Assembly: GCF_037963835.1 (NCBI RefSeq)
Contig: NZ_CP150145.1
Location: 5,394,001 to 5,458,000 of the forward strand
From: Paenibacillus sp. FSL H8-0332
Lineage (GTDB): Bacteria; Bacillota; Bacilli; Paenibacillales; Paenibacillaceae
DNA: 64,000 bases
Reading direction: 5' to 3'
A program made the position numbers and the translations under genes. The first letter of the stretch is position 1; each line of letters opens with the position of its first letter. This document shows, piece after piece, positions 34,853 to 43,540 of the stretch. The notes beneath the pieces are model-generated. The model ran no database searches and was not told the DNA's origin. It worked only from the letters and a program-made list of their open reading frames with translations.

Positions 34853-35374
34853 CTATCCGTTAACAATATTAATGGCTTTTTGGAGCCGTTCTTCACTCAT
34901 CGCGGGGACCAGTACCGAATCCTCCCCGATAGACATCTCTTCAGAACAAGGCAGCCATTTGCGGCCTTCGATCAAATCAGTTACAAGCCCGTCACTGATT
35001 TCCAGCGCTACTATTGTGTTTCCCAACTTTTGGTCAAAATAAACATCCGATATTCGCCCAAGCACCGTTCCCGATGCTGTAAGCACCTGCCTGTCCTTCA
35101 ATTTGTTCTTTCCCAAGAGGAAAGTGTAGGATATATGGTCAGCGTCGACCTTAATAATCGACTCTTTATTGCGGATCATGACAGCATCTTCGCCATAAGC
35201 GGCAATATTATCCCATGCCACAACTTTCACATGACTGGAGAAAAAAGATTTACTTTCCAGTTCAATACCCGTAATATTCCAGTTTGAATCCAGTCCGATA
35301 TCGATTATTTCACCGACTTCAGTACCCTCTTCAACTTCATACACAGTGAGGCCAATCATATCTTGAAGCTTCAT
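34853..35374 (-). CDS. PRC-barrel domain protein (YrrD-like)
   Basis: A 173-residue protein with two PRC-barrel-like repeats (MIGLTVYEVEEGTEVGEIID and the segment around TASGTVLGRISDVYFD). It is similar in length and layout to B. subtilis YrrD, which lies in the same neighbourhood as cysteine desulfurase and mnmA there. Function unknown; PRC barrels occur in RNA-processing and photosynthetic proteins. It is transcribed with, and 89 bp after, the cysteine desulfurase gene. Confidence 0.8.
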   Translation of the reverse strand: MKLQDMIGLTVYEVEEGTEVGEIIDIGLDSNWNITGIELESKSFFSSHVKVVAWDNIAAYGEDAVMIRNKESIIKVDADHISYTFLLGKNKLKDRQVLTASGTVLGRISDVYFDQKLGNTIVALEISDGLVTDLIEGRKWLPCSEEMSIGEDSVLVPAMSEERLQKAINIVNG

Positions 35375-35463
35375 GGTATCCCAAGTCCCCTCACCTTAAG
35401 TATTGCTTACGGGTTCCCATGGGCCGGAGTACCTCTTAAACGGCTGCCAGAATGCACGGACGC

Positions 35464-36615
35464 CTAGTCTCTAGTACGCAGCCGGCTCAAAACGGTTCCA
35501 ACTTTTTGGGCAACAACCTGCATTTCTTCATTAGTATTACCCAAACCTGTACTAAAGCGAATCGCTGAGTTCAAAAGTTCTTCCGGAAGCTTCATTGCCC
35601 GGAGAACATGCGAGATTTCCAGCGATCCTGATGTACAGGCTGAGCCGCTGGCCGCCGCAATCCGTTCCATGTCCAGGTTCATCAGCAGCACATCCGTTCT
35701 GGCTCCGGGAAAGCTGATATTCAGAATGCCCGGAACCGAATGCTGTTCATTTCCGTTGATGACATATCCGCCTGCTCCAGCGTGCTTGTCCAGTCCCTCC
35801 AGCAGCGCTGCGCGCAATTCTAGAGCCTGCTCGTGATGCTCCGGCAGCCCTTGTACAGCCATTTCTACTGCTCTAGCGAACCCGGCCGTATGTGCCAGGC
35901 TCTCCGTGCCCGCCCGCCGGCCGCGCTCCTGAAGTCCGCCATGCTGTCTTGGCGTAAGCGGCGCCCCCCGCCGGACGTACAAGCCTCCAATCCCCTGCGG
36001 ACCTCCGATCTTGTGGGCCGAGAAGCTCATATAGTCGACCGGCAGGTCGCGGAGCACCAGGGGCAATGTTCCCAGAGCTTGTACAGCATCTACATGCACA
36101 AGCACACCCCGTTCGGCCGCTAATCTGCCAATCTCTTCTATAGGCTGTACAGTTCCCACTTCATTATTCACATACATTATGCTAATCAGTACTGTATCCT
36201 CGCGCAGAGCCGATTCCACATCCTCCAGAGAGACACGTCCGGTAGAATCAACAGGAAGATAGGTGACCTCGAAGCCCTGCCCCGCAAGCTCCGCGCAGGT
36301 ATGCAGCACTGCATGATGTTCGACCGCTGTAGTAATGATATGTCTACCCTTGGAAGCAGAAGCATAAGCTGCGCCGAACAGAGCGAGATTATCGCTCTCC
36401 GTGCCTCCGCTTGTGAAGACCCACTCCTCAGGGGAACAGCCCAAAAAGCCCGCGATTCTATCGCGCGCCCCATTTATAATTCTCTTGGCAGACCGTCCGA
36501 ACTGGTGCACACTGGACGCATTGCCGTACTCGTTCAACAGCATATGATACATAACCGCTGCCACCTCCGGATGAACCGGTGTTGAAGCGGCGTGGTCCAA
36601 ATAGATGGGTTTCAT
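35464..36615 (-). CDS. cysteine desulfurase (NifS/IscS family, YrvO-like)
   Basis: A 383-residue PLP enzyme that moves sulfur from cysteine to an enzyme persulfide. It begins YLDHAASTPVHPEV. The cofactor Lys is in SFSAHKIGGPQG near residue 200, and the persulfide Cys is in SGSACTSGSLEISH near 327. In B. subtilis the matching desulfurase (YrvO) is encoded beside mnmA and feeds sulfur to tRNA 2-thiolation. Here the two are 16 kb apart, but the same partnership is likely. GGAGA precedes the ATG. Confidence 0.93.
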   Translation of the reverse strand: MKPIYLDHAASTPVHPEVAAVMYHMLLNEYGNASSVHQFGRSAKRIINGARDRIAGFLGCSPEEWVFTSGGTESDNLALFGAAYASASKGRHIITTAVEHHAVLHTCAELAGQGFEVTYLPVDSTGRVSLEDVESALREDTVLISIMYVNNEVGTVQPIEEIGRLAAERGVLVHVDAVQALGTLPLVLRDLPVDYMSFSAHKIGGPQGIGGLYVRRGAPLTPRQHGGLQERGRRAGTESLAHTAGFARAVEMAVQGLPEHHEQALELRAALLEGLDKHAGAGGYVINGNEQHSVPGILNISFPGARTDVLLMNLDMERIAAASGSACTSGSLEISHVLRAMKLPEELLNSAIRFSTGLGNTNEEMQVVAQKVGTVLSRLRTRD

Positions 36616-36747
36616 AACGAAATTCTCCGCTTCTTGGAATTCAGGATTTGCTTGCAGAACTACTTAGATTATACTGCTGAACAGCTTGTTTTACCACCTG
36701 TTAATAAACACAATATTGTAACATTTGTCCATGCTCAGCGCCCCGGA

Positions 36748-37218
36748 TCAGCCCTCTAATTCCGGCAAACGCGCAGCAAGCTCCTCCTCGGAGATCACTT
36801 CAATACCATGCAGCCGTAAAAGAGCTGTGGTCACCCCTTCTCCGGGGATTTTCCCGCCTGCAAATTCTCCGTTATAGATCCAGGAGCTGCCGCAGGAAGG
36901 GCTGTTCTCTTTAAGGACAACAAGCCTGGCAGCTAAGCTGTGTGCCTGCTCCAGCGCGGCATACGCGCCCTCTATATACATTGCTGTTACATCATTCCCT
37001 GCTCTGTCAACCACCCGGGCCCGCCCCTCCAGCACATCCCTGCCGTTGCCGCCTATAATCTCTGCCGGTTCTCTCGGGGTAGAGAAGCCGCCCAGCAGCT
37101 CGGGACATACAGCAACCGCCTGCCGGCTGTCCAGCAATTGCCTGATGCCCTGCTCCAGACAATCGGTTCCGTTATATCTGACCTTCATTCCTGCCAGGCA
37201 AGAGCTTACGATAATCAA
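36748..37218 (-). CDS. DUF523 family protein
   Basis: A 156-residue cytoplasmic protein of the DUF523 (YbbK-like) family. It has a conserved N-terminal SSCLAGMKVRYNG, the CPELLGGFSTPREPAEI segment and the KENSPSCGSSWIYNGEF segment. The conserved cysteines suggest a metal or sulfur site, but the function is not established. The start is TTG 37218, with AGGGAG nine bases upstream; TTG 37239 would place the RBS inside the gene. It is divergent from the SRAP gene. Confidence 0.82.
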   Translation of the reverse strand: MIIVSSCLAGMKVRYNGTDCLEQGIRQLLDSRQAVAVCPELLGGFSTPREPAEIIGGNGRDVLEGRARVVDRAGNDVTAMYIEGAYAALEQAHSLAARLVVLKENSPSCGSSWIYNGEFAGGKIPGEGVTTALLRLHGIEVISEEELAARLPELEG

Positions 37219-37319
37219 TGCCGCTGTCTCCCTTCGCAATCTTCCGTCTCATCTTATATAATGCTAAGGCAAGCTGTTCGGTCTGTAAACCATTAACTAT
37301 CCAGGGAGGGATGAACCAA

Positions 37320-38018
37320 ATGTGCGGAAGATATACGATCACCGTAACGCTGGAGGAGCTGATCGCCAAGTATTTCATCCGGGAGCACCCGCTCATCCAA
37401 TATGCACCGAAGTATAACGCGGCTCCGATGCAGCATATTACCGCGGTCATTCATGACGGCACACAGAATAAGCTTGGCGAACTCCGCTGGGGACTGCTCC
37501 CTTCCTGGTCCAAGGAAGACAAGAACGCTGCCAAGCTAATCAATGCCCGCAGTGAGACCCTGCTGGAGAAGGCTTCGTTCAAAGGACTGGTGGCCTCCCG
37601 CCGCTGTGTGATTCCCGCAGACGGCTTCTATGACTGGAAAATCCAGGAAGGCGGCAAGCAGCCGATGCGGATTACGATGCGGGACGGGAAGCTGTTCTCT
37701 ATGGCTGCTCTGTACGATATCTGGACCGGTCCGGACGGAGGAAGAATCTCCACCTGCACGATCATTACCACCGCCCCGAACCGTCTCATGAAAGACATCC
37801 ATGACCGGATGCCGGTCATTCTGGATGCGGACGGGGAAGCGCAGTGGCTGGAGCGCAGCAACCGGAATATTCCCGCCCTGATGAAGCTGCTGCGGCCTTA
37901 CGATGCGGAGCAGATGCTGGCCTATCCCGTCTCCGCAGCCGTGGGCGATGTCAGGAGTGACTACCCTGAGCTGATCCGCAGAGCCGGGCCGGAGCCGGTG
38001 CAGGGCACCCTATTTTGA
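37320..38018 (+). CDS. SRAP-domain protein (YedK/HMCES family)
   Basis: A 232-residue protein that shields abasic sites in single-stranded DNA by covalent attachment. The catalytic Cys is residue 2 (MCGRYTI), so the start must be ATG 37320; the ATG nine bases upstream would bury the Cys and sits closer to the RBS GGGAGG. Other active-site elements are visible: NARSETLLEK near residue 75, PADGFYDWK and the HDRMPVIL histidine. It is monocistronic. Confidence 0.93.
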   Translation: MCGRYTITVTLEELIAKYFIREHPLIQYAPKYNAAPMQHITAVIHDGTQNKLGELRWGLLPSWSKEDKNAAKLINARSETLLEKASFKGLVASRRCVIPADGFYDWKIQEGGKQPMRITMRDGKLFSMAALYDIWTGPDGGRISTCTIITTAPNRLMKDIHDRMPVILDADGEAQWLERSNRNIPALMKLLRPYDAEQMLAYPVSAAVGDVRSDYPELIRRAGPEPVQGTLF

Positions 38019-38130
38019 CTACGGCCCTGGAAGAAATATCTGCTGTTTGAAACCTCCGGTCCAAGGGTATTAACTAAGGCTCATACCTCATAATATCCAT
38101 CTACAATACGTATCCCAGGAGGAATTTCAT

Positions 38131-39945
38131 ATGGCTCTCAGCAGACAAGCAGTGTCCCAACCCTCATCCGGCTCCTCCATCGCGCTTGAATGTCTCTATC
38201 ATTCTTCGCAGGGGAGATGGGCATATGCCTATAACGAGGACACCTTCCACTTAAGAATCCGCAGCAAAAAAAATAATGTAGACCGGGTATTCGCGCTGAC
38301 CGGCGATAAATACGACTGGGAGCAGCATCATCAGGAGCTGAGTATGCGCAAGGTGGCTACTGACAGCTTCTTCGATTACTGGGAAGCAGAGATCTTCCCC
38401 GAGTTCAAACGTTTCTCCTACGGCTTCCGGCTGGAAACCGATCAGGAAACGATATGGATGCTCGAATCCGGCTTCTTTACAGACGGGCTGCCTGCGCCTG
38501 CCGGAGGCTACTACGAAATGCCTTACCTCCATGAGGTTGACCTGCTCCAGGTTCCCGAATGGGCGAAATCTGCGGTCTTCTATCAGATCATGCCCGACCG
38601 GTTCGCTAACGGAGATCCGGCGAATGACCCCGAAGGGACGCTCGAATGGGGGGCACCGCCCACCTACGACAGCTATTTTGGCGGTGACCTGCAAGGGATG
38701 ATTGATCATCTGGATTATATTGTGGAGCTTGGCGTAACGGCGCTGTATCTGACCCCGATCTTCCAGGCTCCCAGCAACCATAAATATGACACCGTTGACT
38801 ATGGAACGGTCGATGCAAACTTCGGGGATCTCGATAAGCTCAAGCAGCTGGTGGACCTGGCCCATTCCAAAGGGCTTAAGGTGGTCCTCGATGCCGTCTT
38901 CAATCATACCAGCTCCGAGTTCGCACCGTTCAAGGATGTGCTGGAGCATGGAGCGGACTCCAAATATGCAGGCTGGTTCCATATCCATGATTATCCCGTT
39001 CAGGTGGTGGACGGCAGGGCCAACTATGATACCTTCGGCTTCTTCAGCGGAATGCCCAAGCTCAACACTGCCAACCCGGAAGCCAGGGATTATCTGCTGG
39101 ATATCACCAAGTTCTGGCTCAAGGAGGTACACATCGACGGCTGGCGGCTGGATGTAGCCAATGAGGTGGACCATGTGTTCTGGCGGGATTTCCGCAAAGC
39201 GGTCAAGGAGATTAACCCGGAAGCGTTCATCATCGGTGAGGTGTGGAGCGACTCCCTCAGCTGGCTGCAGGGCGATCAGTTCGATTCGGTGATGAACTAT
39301 CCCTTCTCTGACCGGCTGCTGAAGTTCTTCGGAGCGGACAACGACATGGATACGGACACCTTCGCCGCGCAGATCTACGGGTTGCTGATGCGGTACCCCT
39401 GGCAGGCGAATGAAGTGCTGTTCAATCTCCTGGCGAGCCATGATACCCCGAGAGTGCTCACCCGGCTGGGCGGGGACAAGCGGCGGCTGAAGCTGGCGAT
39501 CACCTTCCTCTTCACGTTCACCGGTACGCCCTGTATTTTCTATGGAGATGAGATCGGAATGACCGGCGGAGATGACCCGGACTGCCGCAAATGCATGATC
39601 TGGGAAGAGGACCGGCAGGACCGGGAGCTGCTGCGCTTTTATCAGAGCCTCATTGCTCTGCGCAAGGAGCACGAGGTGCTGCGTACCGGCCAGTTCCGCT
39701 TCCTGCTGAGTGATCCGGGCAGCCCGGGCCTGGTGTATGAACGCTGGAATGAGCACACCCGCTTCACGGTCTGGATGAATAATTCCGCTGAACCGCTGAC
39801 GCTGACGCAATCACTGAGCGGCGGTGCTTGGCGGGATGCCTTGAGCGGCGAGCCTGTGGAGCAGGATGGGCAGAAAATCCGCATGACGCTGGAGCCGCTG
39901 GAATATCGGATTTTGTATAGCGGACAAGCTGGCGGCGAAGCCTGA
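38131..39945 (+). CDS. GH13 alpha-amylase / neopullulanase-like enzyme
   Basis: A 604-residue intracellular maltodextrin-cleaving enzyme with no signal peptide. An N-terminal ~130-residue beta domain of the CBM34 type precedes the barrel, as in neopullulanases and cyclomaltodextrinases. Conserved GH13 regions: DAVFNHTS, GWRLDVANEV (nucleophile Asp), FIIGEVWSDS (acid/base Glu) and LLASHDTPR (third Asp). The barrel begins with the SAVFYQIMPDRFANGD calcium-region motif. AGGAGG precedes the ATG. Confidence 0.92.
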   Translation: MALSRQAVSQPSSGSSIALECLYHSSQGRWAYAYNEDTFHLRIRSKKNNVDRVFALTGDKYDWEQHHQELSMRKVATDSFFDYWEAEIFPEFKRFSYGFRLETDQETIWMLESGFFTDGLPAPAGGYYEMPYLHEVDLLQVPEWAKSAVFYQIMPDRFANGDPANDPEGTLEWGAPPTYDSYFGGDLQGMIDHLDYIVELGVTALYLTPIFQAPSNHKYDTVDYGTVDANFGDLDKLKQLVDLAHSKGLKVVLDAVFNHTSSEFAPFKDVLEHGADSKYAGWFHIHDYPVQVVDGRANYDTFGFFSGMPKLNTANPEARDYLLDITKFWLKEVHIDGWRLDVANEVDHVFWRDFRKAVKEINPEAFIIGEVWSDSLSWLQGDQFDSVMNYPFSDRLLKFFGADNDMDTDTFAAQIYGLLMRYPWQANEVLFNLLASHDTPRVLTRLGGDKRRLKLAITFLFTFTGTPCIFYGDEIGMTGGDDPDCRKCMIWEEDRQDRELLRFYQSLIALRKEHEVLRTGQFRFLLSDPGSPGLVYERWNEHTRFTVWMNNSAEPLTLTQSLSGGAWRDALSGEPVEQDGQKIRMTLEPLEYRILYSGQAGGEA

Positions 39946-40003
39946 TTACCTGCGCACCGGCACAATGTATGCTGTTTTTGGCATACATTCGGGCCAATCA
40001 AAG

Positions 40004-40032
40004 ACAAGCCCCGAGAAGGGGCTTGTTTGTTT
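40004..40032 (+). terminator. terminator of the GH13 gene
   Basis: ACAAGCCCC/GGGGCTTGT stem with a 5-nt loop and a TTGTTT tail. A second hairpin, AATGTATGC/GCATACATT, precedes it near 39964-39989. Confidence 0.8.
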
Positions 40033-40130
40033 ATAGCTGTTTGTTACACCGAACCGGGTTACCAGTAGTGATATACTTTTGTAAAAACAATCGTTCTTCA
40101 CACACTATTCAATGACAGGAGAGCCGCCGC

Positions 40131-40535
40131 ATGAACATTAGAACCGCAACCGAAGCCGATTATGATTACCTCGCAAGCCGTGACCGCCATATCCTGAACT
40201 CACTTCTTCTCTCGAAAATAAACCAGCAGGAGATTTACATTCTGAGCGAGGACGGGCTGGACATTGGCTGGCTGCGTTACGGCTATTTCTGGGACCAGAT
40301 CCCTTTTATGAATCTGCTGTGGATTGATGAGCCTTATCGCGGATCAGGATTCGGCAGACAGGCGGTGCAGCACTGGGAACAGGCGATGCAGGCCATGGGC
40401 CATAAGCAGGTCATGACCTCCTCGATGGCGAGTGAAGAGGCCCAGCATTTCTACCGGAAACTGGGCTACCGCGACTCGGGCTGCCTGCTGCCGGACAACG
40501 AGCCGCTGGAGATTCTGTTCACCAAAGCGCTGTAG
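40131..40535 (+). CDS. GNAT-family N-acetyltransferase
   Basis: A 134-residue acetyl-CoA-dependent acetyltransferase. The fold is recognisable from LLWIDEPYRGSGFGRQAV (acetyl-CoA loop, R-G-x-G-F-G) near residue 63 and the C-terminal HFYRKLGYRDSGCL strand. The substrate is unknown. AGGAGA precedes the ATG. It is convergent with the SOS-type operon, ending 6 bp from its last gene. Confidence 0.85.
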   Translation: MNIRTATEADYDYLASRDRHILNSLLLSKINQQEIYILSEDGLDIGWLRYGYFWDQIPFMNLLWIDEPYRGSGFGRQAVQHWEQAMQAMGHKQVMTSSMASEEAQHFYRKLGYRDSGCLLPDNEPLEILFTKAL

Positions 40536-40541
40536 CTGATA

Positions 40542-41021
40542 CTAACTGCTCAAATGCTGGTTCTTCAGACCGGCTCCCAGCTCCGCTGTATACCTGGTCA
40601 GCCGCAGGCTGATCTCGGTGCGCATCACATCCCGGGTAAGTCCGAAGCGTTCCTGATACCCCCGGCAAAAGATTTTGTAATACACCAGGAACTCCTCCTG
40701 CTCATCGGCCAGCACCCGGATATTATGCTGCTTCAGCTCCTTCTGCAGCTGGTAGGTATCCTGCATAATACGCTGCTGAATCGCCTGGCCGGCGATCATG
40801 AAAGCCCGCTTAAGGATGCTGCTCGACAGCTCAAGCTCCTTGAGGCTTTTACTCACCATCGTATCCAGGTAAGGAAGCAGAATGAGGTCACGCACCATCG
40901 TCCGCTCCTCTACCGTAATCATTTTCCTGCCCTCTGTCCCCTGCTTCTGTTCATACTGCTGGACATGCTCTGTCATTAACATTTTGGATTTCCACCGCTC
41001 ATTTCCGTCTAGCTTGCTCAT
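40542..41021 (-). CDS. unknown helical protein in the UvrX operon
   Basis: A 159-residue protein I do not recognise. It is mainly helical and charged, with no membrane segment, signal peptide or metal motif; residues about 80-125 (AIQQRIMQDTYQLQKELKQH) look coiled-coil prone. Its ATG overlaps the stop of the UvrX-like polymerase gene by 4 bp (ATGA), so it is very likely co-expressed with it and may act in the same damage response. Confidence 0.7.
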   Translation of the reverse strand: MSKLDGNERWKSKMLMTEHVQQYEQKQGTEGRKMITVEERTMVRDLILLPYLDTMVSKSLKELELSSSILKRAFMIAGQAIQQRIMQDTYQLQKELKQHNIRVLADEQEEFLVYYKIFCRGYQERFGLTRDVMRTEISLRLTRYTAELGAGLKNQHLSS

Positions 41022-42277
41022 TTATAGTGCCCCCCAATCTGCTGCGCCCGTTCCAGAGCAACCCCAGACTCCAGCAAAGAAGACGCGCGGATCAGCGCCC
41101 CGCTTCCGTACCGGTTCTTGATCTGATCAATAGCCCGTTCTCTGTTACTGCTCCGCATCCGGTCGTCGAACAAGGTCAGCTGCATCACGCTGTCATCCGT
41201 CAGCTGGGATATAGAGATAGTCAACCGGCTTATCGGCAGGCCGCTCCAATGATCCACGAATAGCCGGTAGGCTGCCGCTGCCACCTCATGGGTTAACGAC
41301 GAAGGCTCCGGCAGTGTCGTCTGCCGGCTGTAGGTATTCGAGCTGTTGCCGTCTGTCTCTACTACCGCAACGGACACCACCGCTCCCATGTACCGGTACT
41401 TCCGCGCCCGCCGGCAGACCTCGATCACCAGCTCCAGCAGCACCACCTCTATCTCCGGCAGGCGGGTATACAGATTCCAGCGCAGCGCCTTCCCGTGGCC
41501 GACAGACTTCATCTCCTGGCGTATCCCGGTCACCACCGGGCTGGGATCGATACCGCGTGCGGTCTGCCAATAATATTCCGCTTGAATATCGCTCTGCTTG
41601 CCCAGAGTGGTGCGCATTCTCCGCTTCAGCTCGCCCAGCTCCATCCGGGCAATATCTCCAATAGTCGTAATGCCCATACGGTAGAAATTCTTGGTCATCC
41701 GGCCCGCCACCATGAACATTTCATGCACCGGACGCGGCCATAGCTCGGTCTCCAGATTATCATAATCCAGCCGGAAGATTCCGCCCGCCTTCTTCTTGGC
41801 GAAGTTATTGGCCATTTTGGCGAGGATTTTGGACGGGCCGATGCCCACCCGGGTCCACACTCCGGTAGATAACAGAACATGCTGCTGGATCGAGTGAATC
41901 ATCTCCGGCAAATCCCCTCCGAACACACGCAGAGAGCCGGTCACATCCAGGAACTGCTCGTCGATGCTGAACGCCTCCACCAGATCGGTATATACTTGGT
42001 AGATCTCGGAAATGAGGAGGGAGACCGTAATGTAGGTCCCCATCCGCGGACGGATGACTACGAGATCCCGGCATTTCGTCAGGGCTTCCCCCACGCGTGA
42101 TGCGGTAGTTACGCCATAGGATTTCGCAAGCGGGCAAGCGGCCAGGACAATCCCATTCATCCGCGACGGATCACCCACAGCAACAGGCTGATCCGCATAC
42201 TCGGGATGGGCGGCCTTCTCCACGCTGGCATAGAAAGACTGGCAGTCAGAGAGCAGAATGATCCGGTCCTTAGGCAT
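41018..42277 (-). CDS. Y-family DNA polymerase, UvrX-like
   Basis: A 419-residue translesion polymerase of the UvrX/YqjW subgroup. The palm domain shows LLSDCQSFYASVEK (first metal Asp) near residue 9 and AFSIDEQFLDVTG (catalytic Asp/Glu) near 105, followed by helix-hairpin-helix and little-finger regions. In place of a beta-clamp consensus I see LTLFDDR near the C terminus, close to the QLTLF form. GGAGGT directly precedes the ATG, and the gene overlaps the YolD-like gene by 8 bp. LexA-like boxes upstream suggest SOS control. Confidence 0.9.
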   Translation of the reverse strand: MPKDRIILLSDCQSFYASVEKAAHPEYADQPVAVGDPSRMNGIVLAACPLAKSYGVTTASRVGEALTKCRDLVVIRPRMGTYITVSLLISEIYQVYTDLVEAFSIDEQFLDVTGSLRVFGGDLPEMIHSIQQHVLLSTGVWTRVGIGPSKILAKMANNFAKKKAGGIFRLDYDNLETELWPRPVHEMFMVAGRMTKNFYRMGITTIGDIARMELGELKRRMRTTLGKQSDIQAEYYWQTARGIDPSPVVTGIRQEMKSVGHGKALRWNLYTRLPEIEVVLLELVIEVCRRARKYRYMGAVVSVAVVETDGNSSNTYSRQTTLPEPSSLTHEVAAAAYRLFVDHWSGLPISRLTISISQLTDDSVMQLTLFDDRMRSSNRERAIDQIKNRYGSGALIRASSLLESGVALERAQQIGGHYK

Positions 42278-42467
42278 ACCTCCGCCCCCGTACCGGATGC
42301 CACGACAGGATGTTCGCGGTCAGGAATACGCGGGGCTGGCCGGTGCTCAGACAGGTGGCGCGAATCCGGCCGTCCCGGATCCCGCGCACCTCAATGGTCC
42401 GCTGCGTAATCTTGCCCGCTTGGTCCAGATAGATCATTTCTATAGTTTGGCCGATGCTCATCTTCAT
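42270..42467 (-). CDS. YolD-like small protein
   Basis: A 65-residue beta-rich protein (IEMIYLDQAGKITQRTIEVRGI) matching the later part of YolD-like proteins, which are usually ~110 residues and are encoded next to UvrX-type polymerases. The short length suggests only the core domain is present. CGGAGG precedes the ATG. It is the first gene of the yolD-uvrX-unknown operon, behind the LexA-like boxes. Confidence 0.72.
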   Translation of the reverse strand: MKMSIGQTIEMIYLDQAGKITQRTIEVRGIRDGRIRATCLSTGQPRVFLTANILSWHPVRGRRYA

Positions 42468-42492
42468 GATTAATCGCCTCCGGGCTCAAGTA

Positions 42493-42506
42493 GGAACATT
42501 TGTTTG
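42493..42506 (-). promoter_or_regulatory. LexA-like box 1
   Basis: Minus-strand CAAACAAATGTTCC fits 12 of 14 positions of the B. subtilis LexA consensus CGAACRNRYGTTYG. It overlaps the predicted transcription start. Confidence 0.6.
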
Positions 42507-42507
42507 T

Positions 42508-42537
42508 ATTATAACCAGGATTAAGATTTTTAAGCAA
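42508..42537 (-). promoter_or_regulatory. promoter of the yolD-uvrX operon
   Basis: Minus-strand TTGCTT (42532-42537) and TATAAT (42508-42513) with an 18-bp spacer, flanked on both sides by LexA-like boxes. Confidence 0.65.
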
Positions 42538-42546
42538 TGGTAAAAT

Positions 42547-42560
42547 AGAACAGGTGTTCT
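42547..42560. promoter_or_regulatory. LexA-like box 2
   Basis: AGAACAGGTGTTCT contains an exact GAAC-N4-GTTC core and differs from the LexA consensus only at the two outer bases. It lies 9 bp upstream of the -35 element, 54 bp from box 1. Confidence 0.6.
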
Positions 42561-42728
42561 CTTTAAGATAGGATATGCTGATGCGGGGGTAGTTAGAACC
42601 GGGAAGGAACATTTAGAGATAAAGAAAAGCTGGAACAAACAGGAATTTTACCGCATTCCCTAGCTGGAACTGAAACCCAAAAGGAGGTAATATTGAATAA
42701 TGTCATACCCCTTCAAAGGAGAACGTCC

Positions 42729-42965
42729 ATGCTTCTAAAAGCGAGTCTCCAATGGACTCTCATTTTCGTTTTTTTGTTAGGCCTGGCCGCCTGTAGCAAG
42801 GGGGATAATGTTTTTAAAGGGAAGGTACACACAGTAGATGTAGAGAATACAAGAATCTTGGTAATCGCTCAGTTGAAAGAAGAAGACTTGAGTAAGAATT
42901 ACAAGGAAGTTCTAGAAACTAATATGTATTCTCAAGCCATTTGGGATTGTAAAATCAAAAATTGA
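42729..42965 (+). CDS. truncated DUF3221-like lipoprotein
   Basis: A 78-residue predicted lipoprotein with a hydrophobic signal and lipobox LAAC at about residues 19-22. The short mature domain (KVHTVDVENTRILVIA, ending in SQAIWDCKIKN) resembles the start of the DUF3221 domain. Family members normally run past AIW for another ~25 residues; reading the +2 frame after AIW gives FGIVKSKIEQ, which fits better, so a frameshift near the 3' end is possible. ATG 42729 has AAGGAGA; TTG 42693 with AGGAGG is an alternative start. Confidence 0.5.
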   Translation: MLLKASLQWTLIFVFLLGLAACSKGDNVFKGKVHTVDVENTRILVIAQLKEEDLSKNYKEVLETNMYSQAIWDCKIKN

Positions 42966-43029
42966 GCAGTGAAGCCCCCAAGTAAGGGGCCCCAGCCGGC
43001 TTATTTGATTCCTTTGGTCACGCCGAAAG

Positions 43030-43071
43030 AAAGAGGCATTCATTATTAGAATGTCTCTTTTGGTTTTTTGT
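43030..43071 (+). terminator. terminator after the DUF3221-like gene
   Basis: AAAGAGGCATTC/GAATGTCTCTTT (one G-U) with a 7-nt loop, then TTGGTTTTTTG. Confidence 0.8.
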
Positions 43072-43075
43072 TCTT

Positions 43076-43396
43076 TTACCCAGTCGAAACGCCGGAGAAA
43101 GTCACAGGTCCTGTAACGCTGGCAGTATTGAGCAGAATATTGGTGCTGTTATTGGCTACACCTAAAGAATAGGCATGATAACCTGCCGGAACATTTAAAT
43201 CCAAATATGAAATCGTAACCGGCTGTATTGCGAGTACGGCGAGTCCGCTTGCTCCTGCGTTAAAAATCGGCTGGCTATCCCGGTATAACGTAAAAACTAC
43301 ATTCGGGATGCCAATCGTAGTCTGAAAACCAATGGTTGCATTGAGCAATACATCCCCATTTGCCACGGTAGCTATTCCAAACTCGGCTAATATCAA
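43076..43396 (-). CDS. exosporium/spore-surface-like protein, start uncertain
   Basis: A 106-residue beta-rich protein without Cys or Lys in most of its length (FGIATVANGDVLLNATIGFQ), resembling the C-terminal jelly-roll-like domains of Bacillus/Paenibacillus spore-surface proteins. The reading frame stays open upstream of TTG 43396 and gives LSIPILSPAQN, a sensible N terminus, but with CTG rather than ATG and no RBS. It may use CTG, or be a gene remnant whose start was lost. It is convergent with the lipoprotein gene and divergent from the VanZ gene. Confidence 0.45.
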   Translation of the reverse strand: MILAEFGIATVANGDVLLNATIGFQTTIGIPNVVFTLYRDSQPIFNAGASGLAVLAIQPVTISYLDLNVPAGYHAYSLGVANNSTNILLNTASVTGPVTFSGVSTG

Positions 43397-43540
43397 ATTT
43401 TGGGCCGGTGAGAGAATTGGAATGGACAGGGAAAGCTGAACGCAAAGCCACGCCTTGCTTGGACCGGTGAGGAGAGCTTATACTTCCTATGCCCCCCTGC
43501 AAGGGACACTACAATAACCGATAAAGAGAGGTCACACATC

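Noticed and set aside
38251..39810. Minus-strand 519-codon frame opposite the GH13 gene
   Set aside because: Antisense shadow; all GH13 motifs are on the plus strand.
43275..43502. Minus-strand 75-codon frame overlapping the spore-surface-like gene
   Set aside because: Wrong frame relative to the protein-like segment, and composition is not protein-like.
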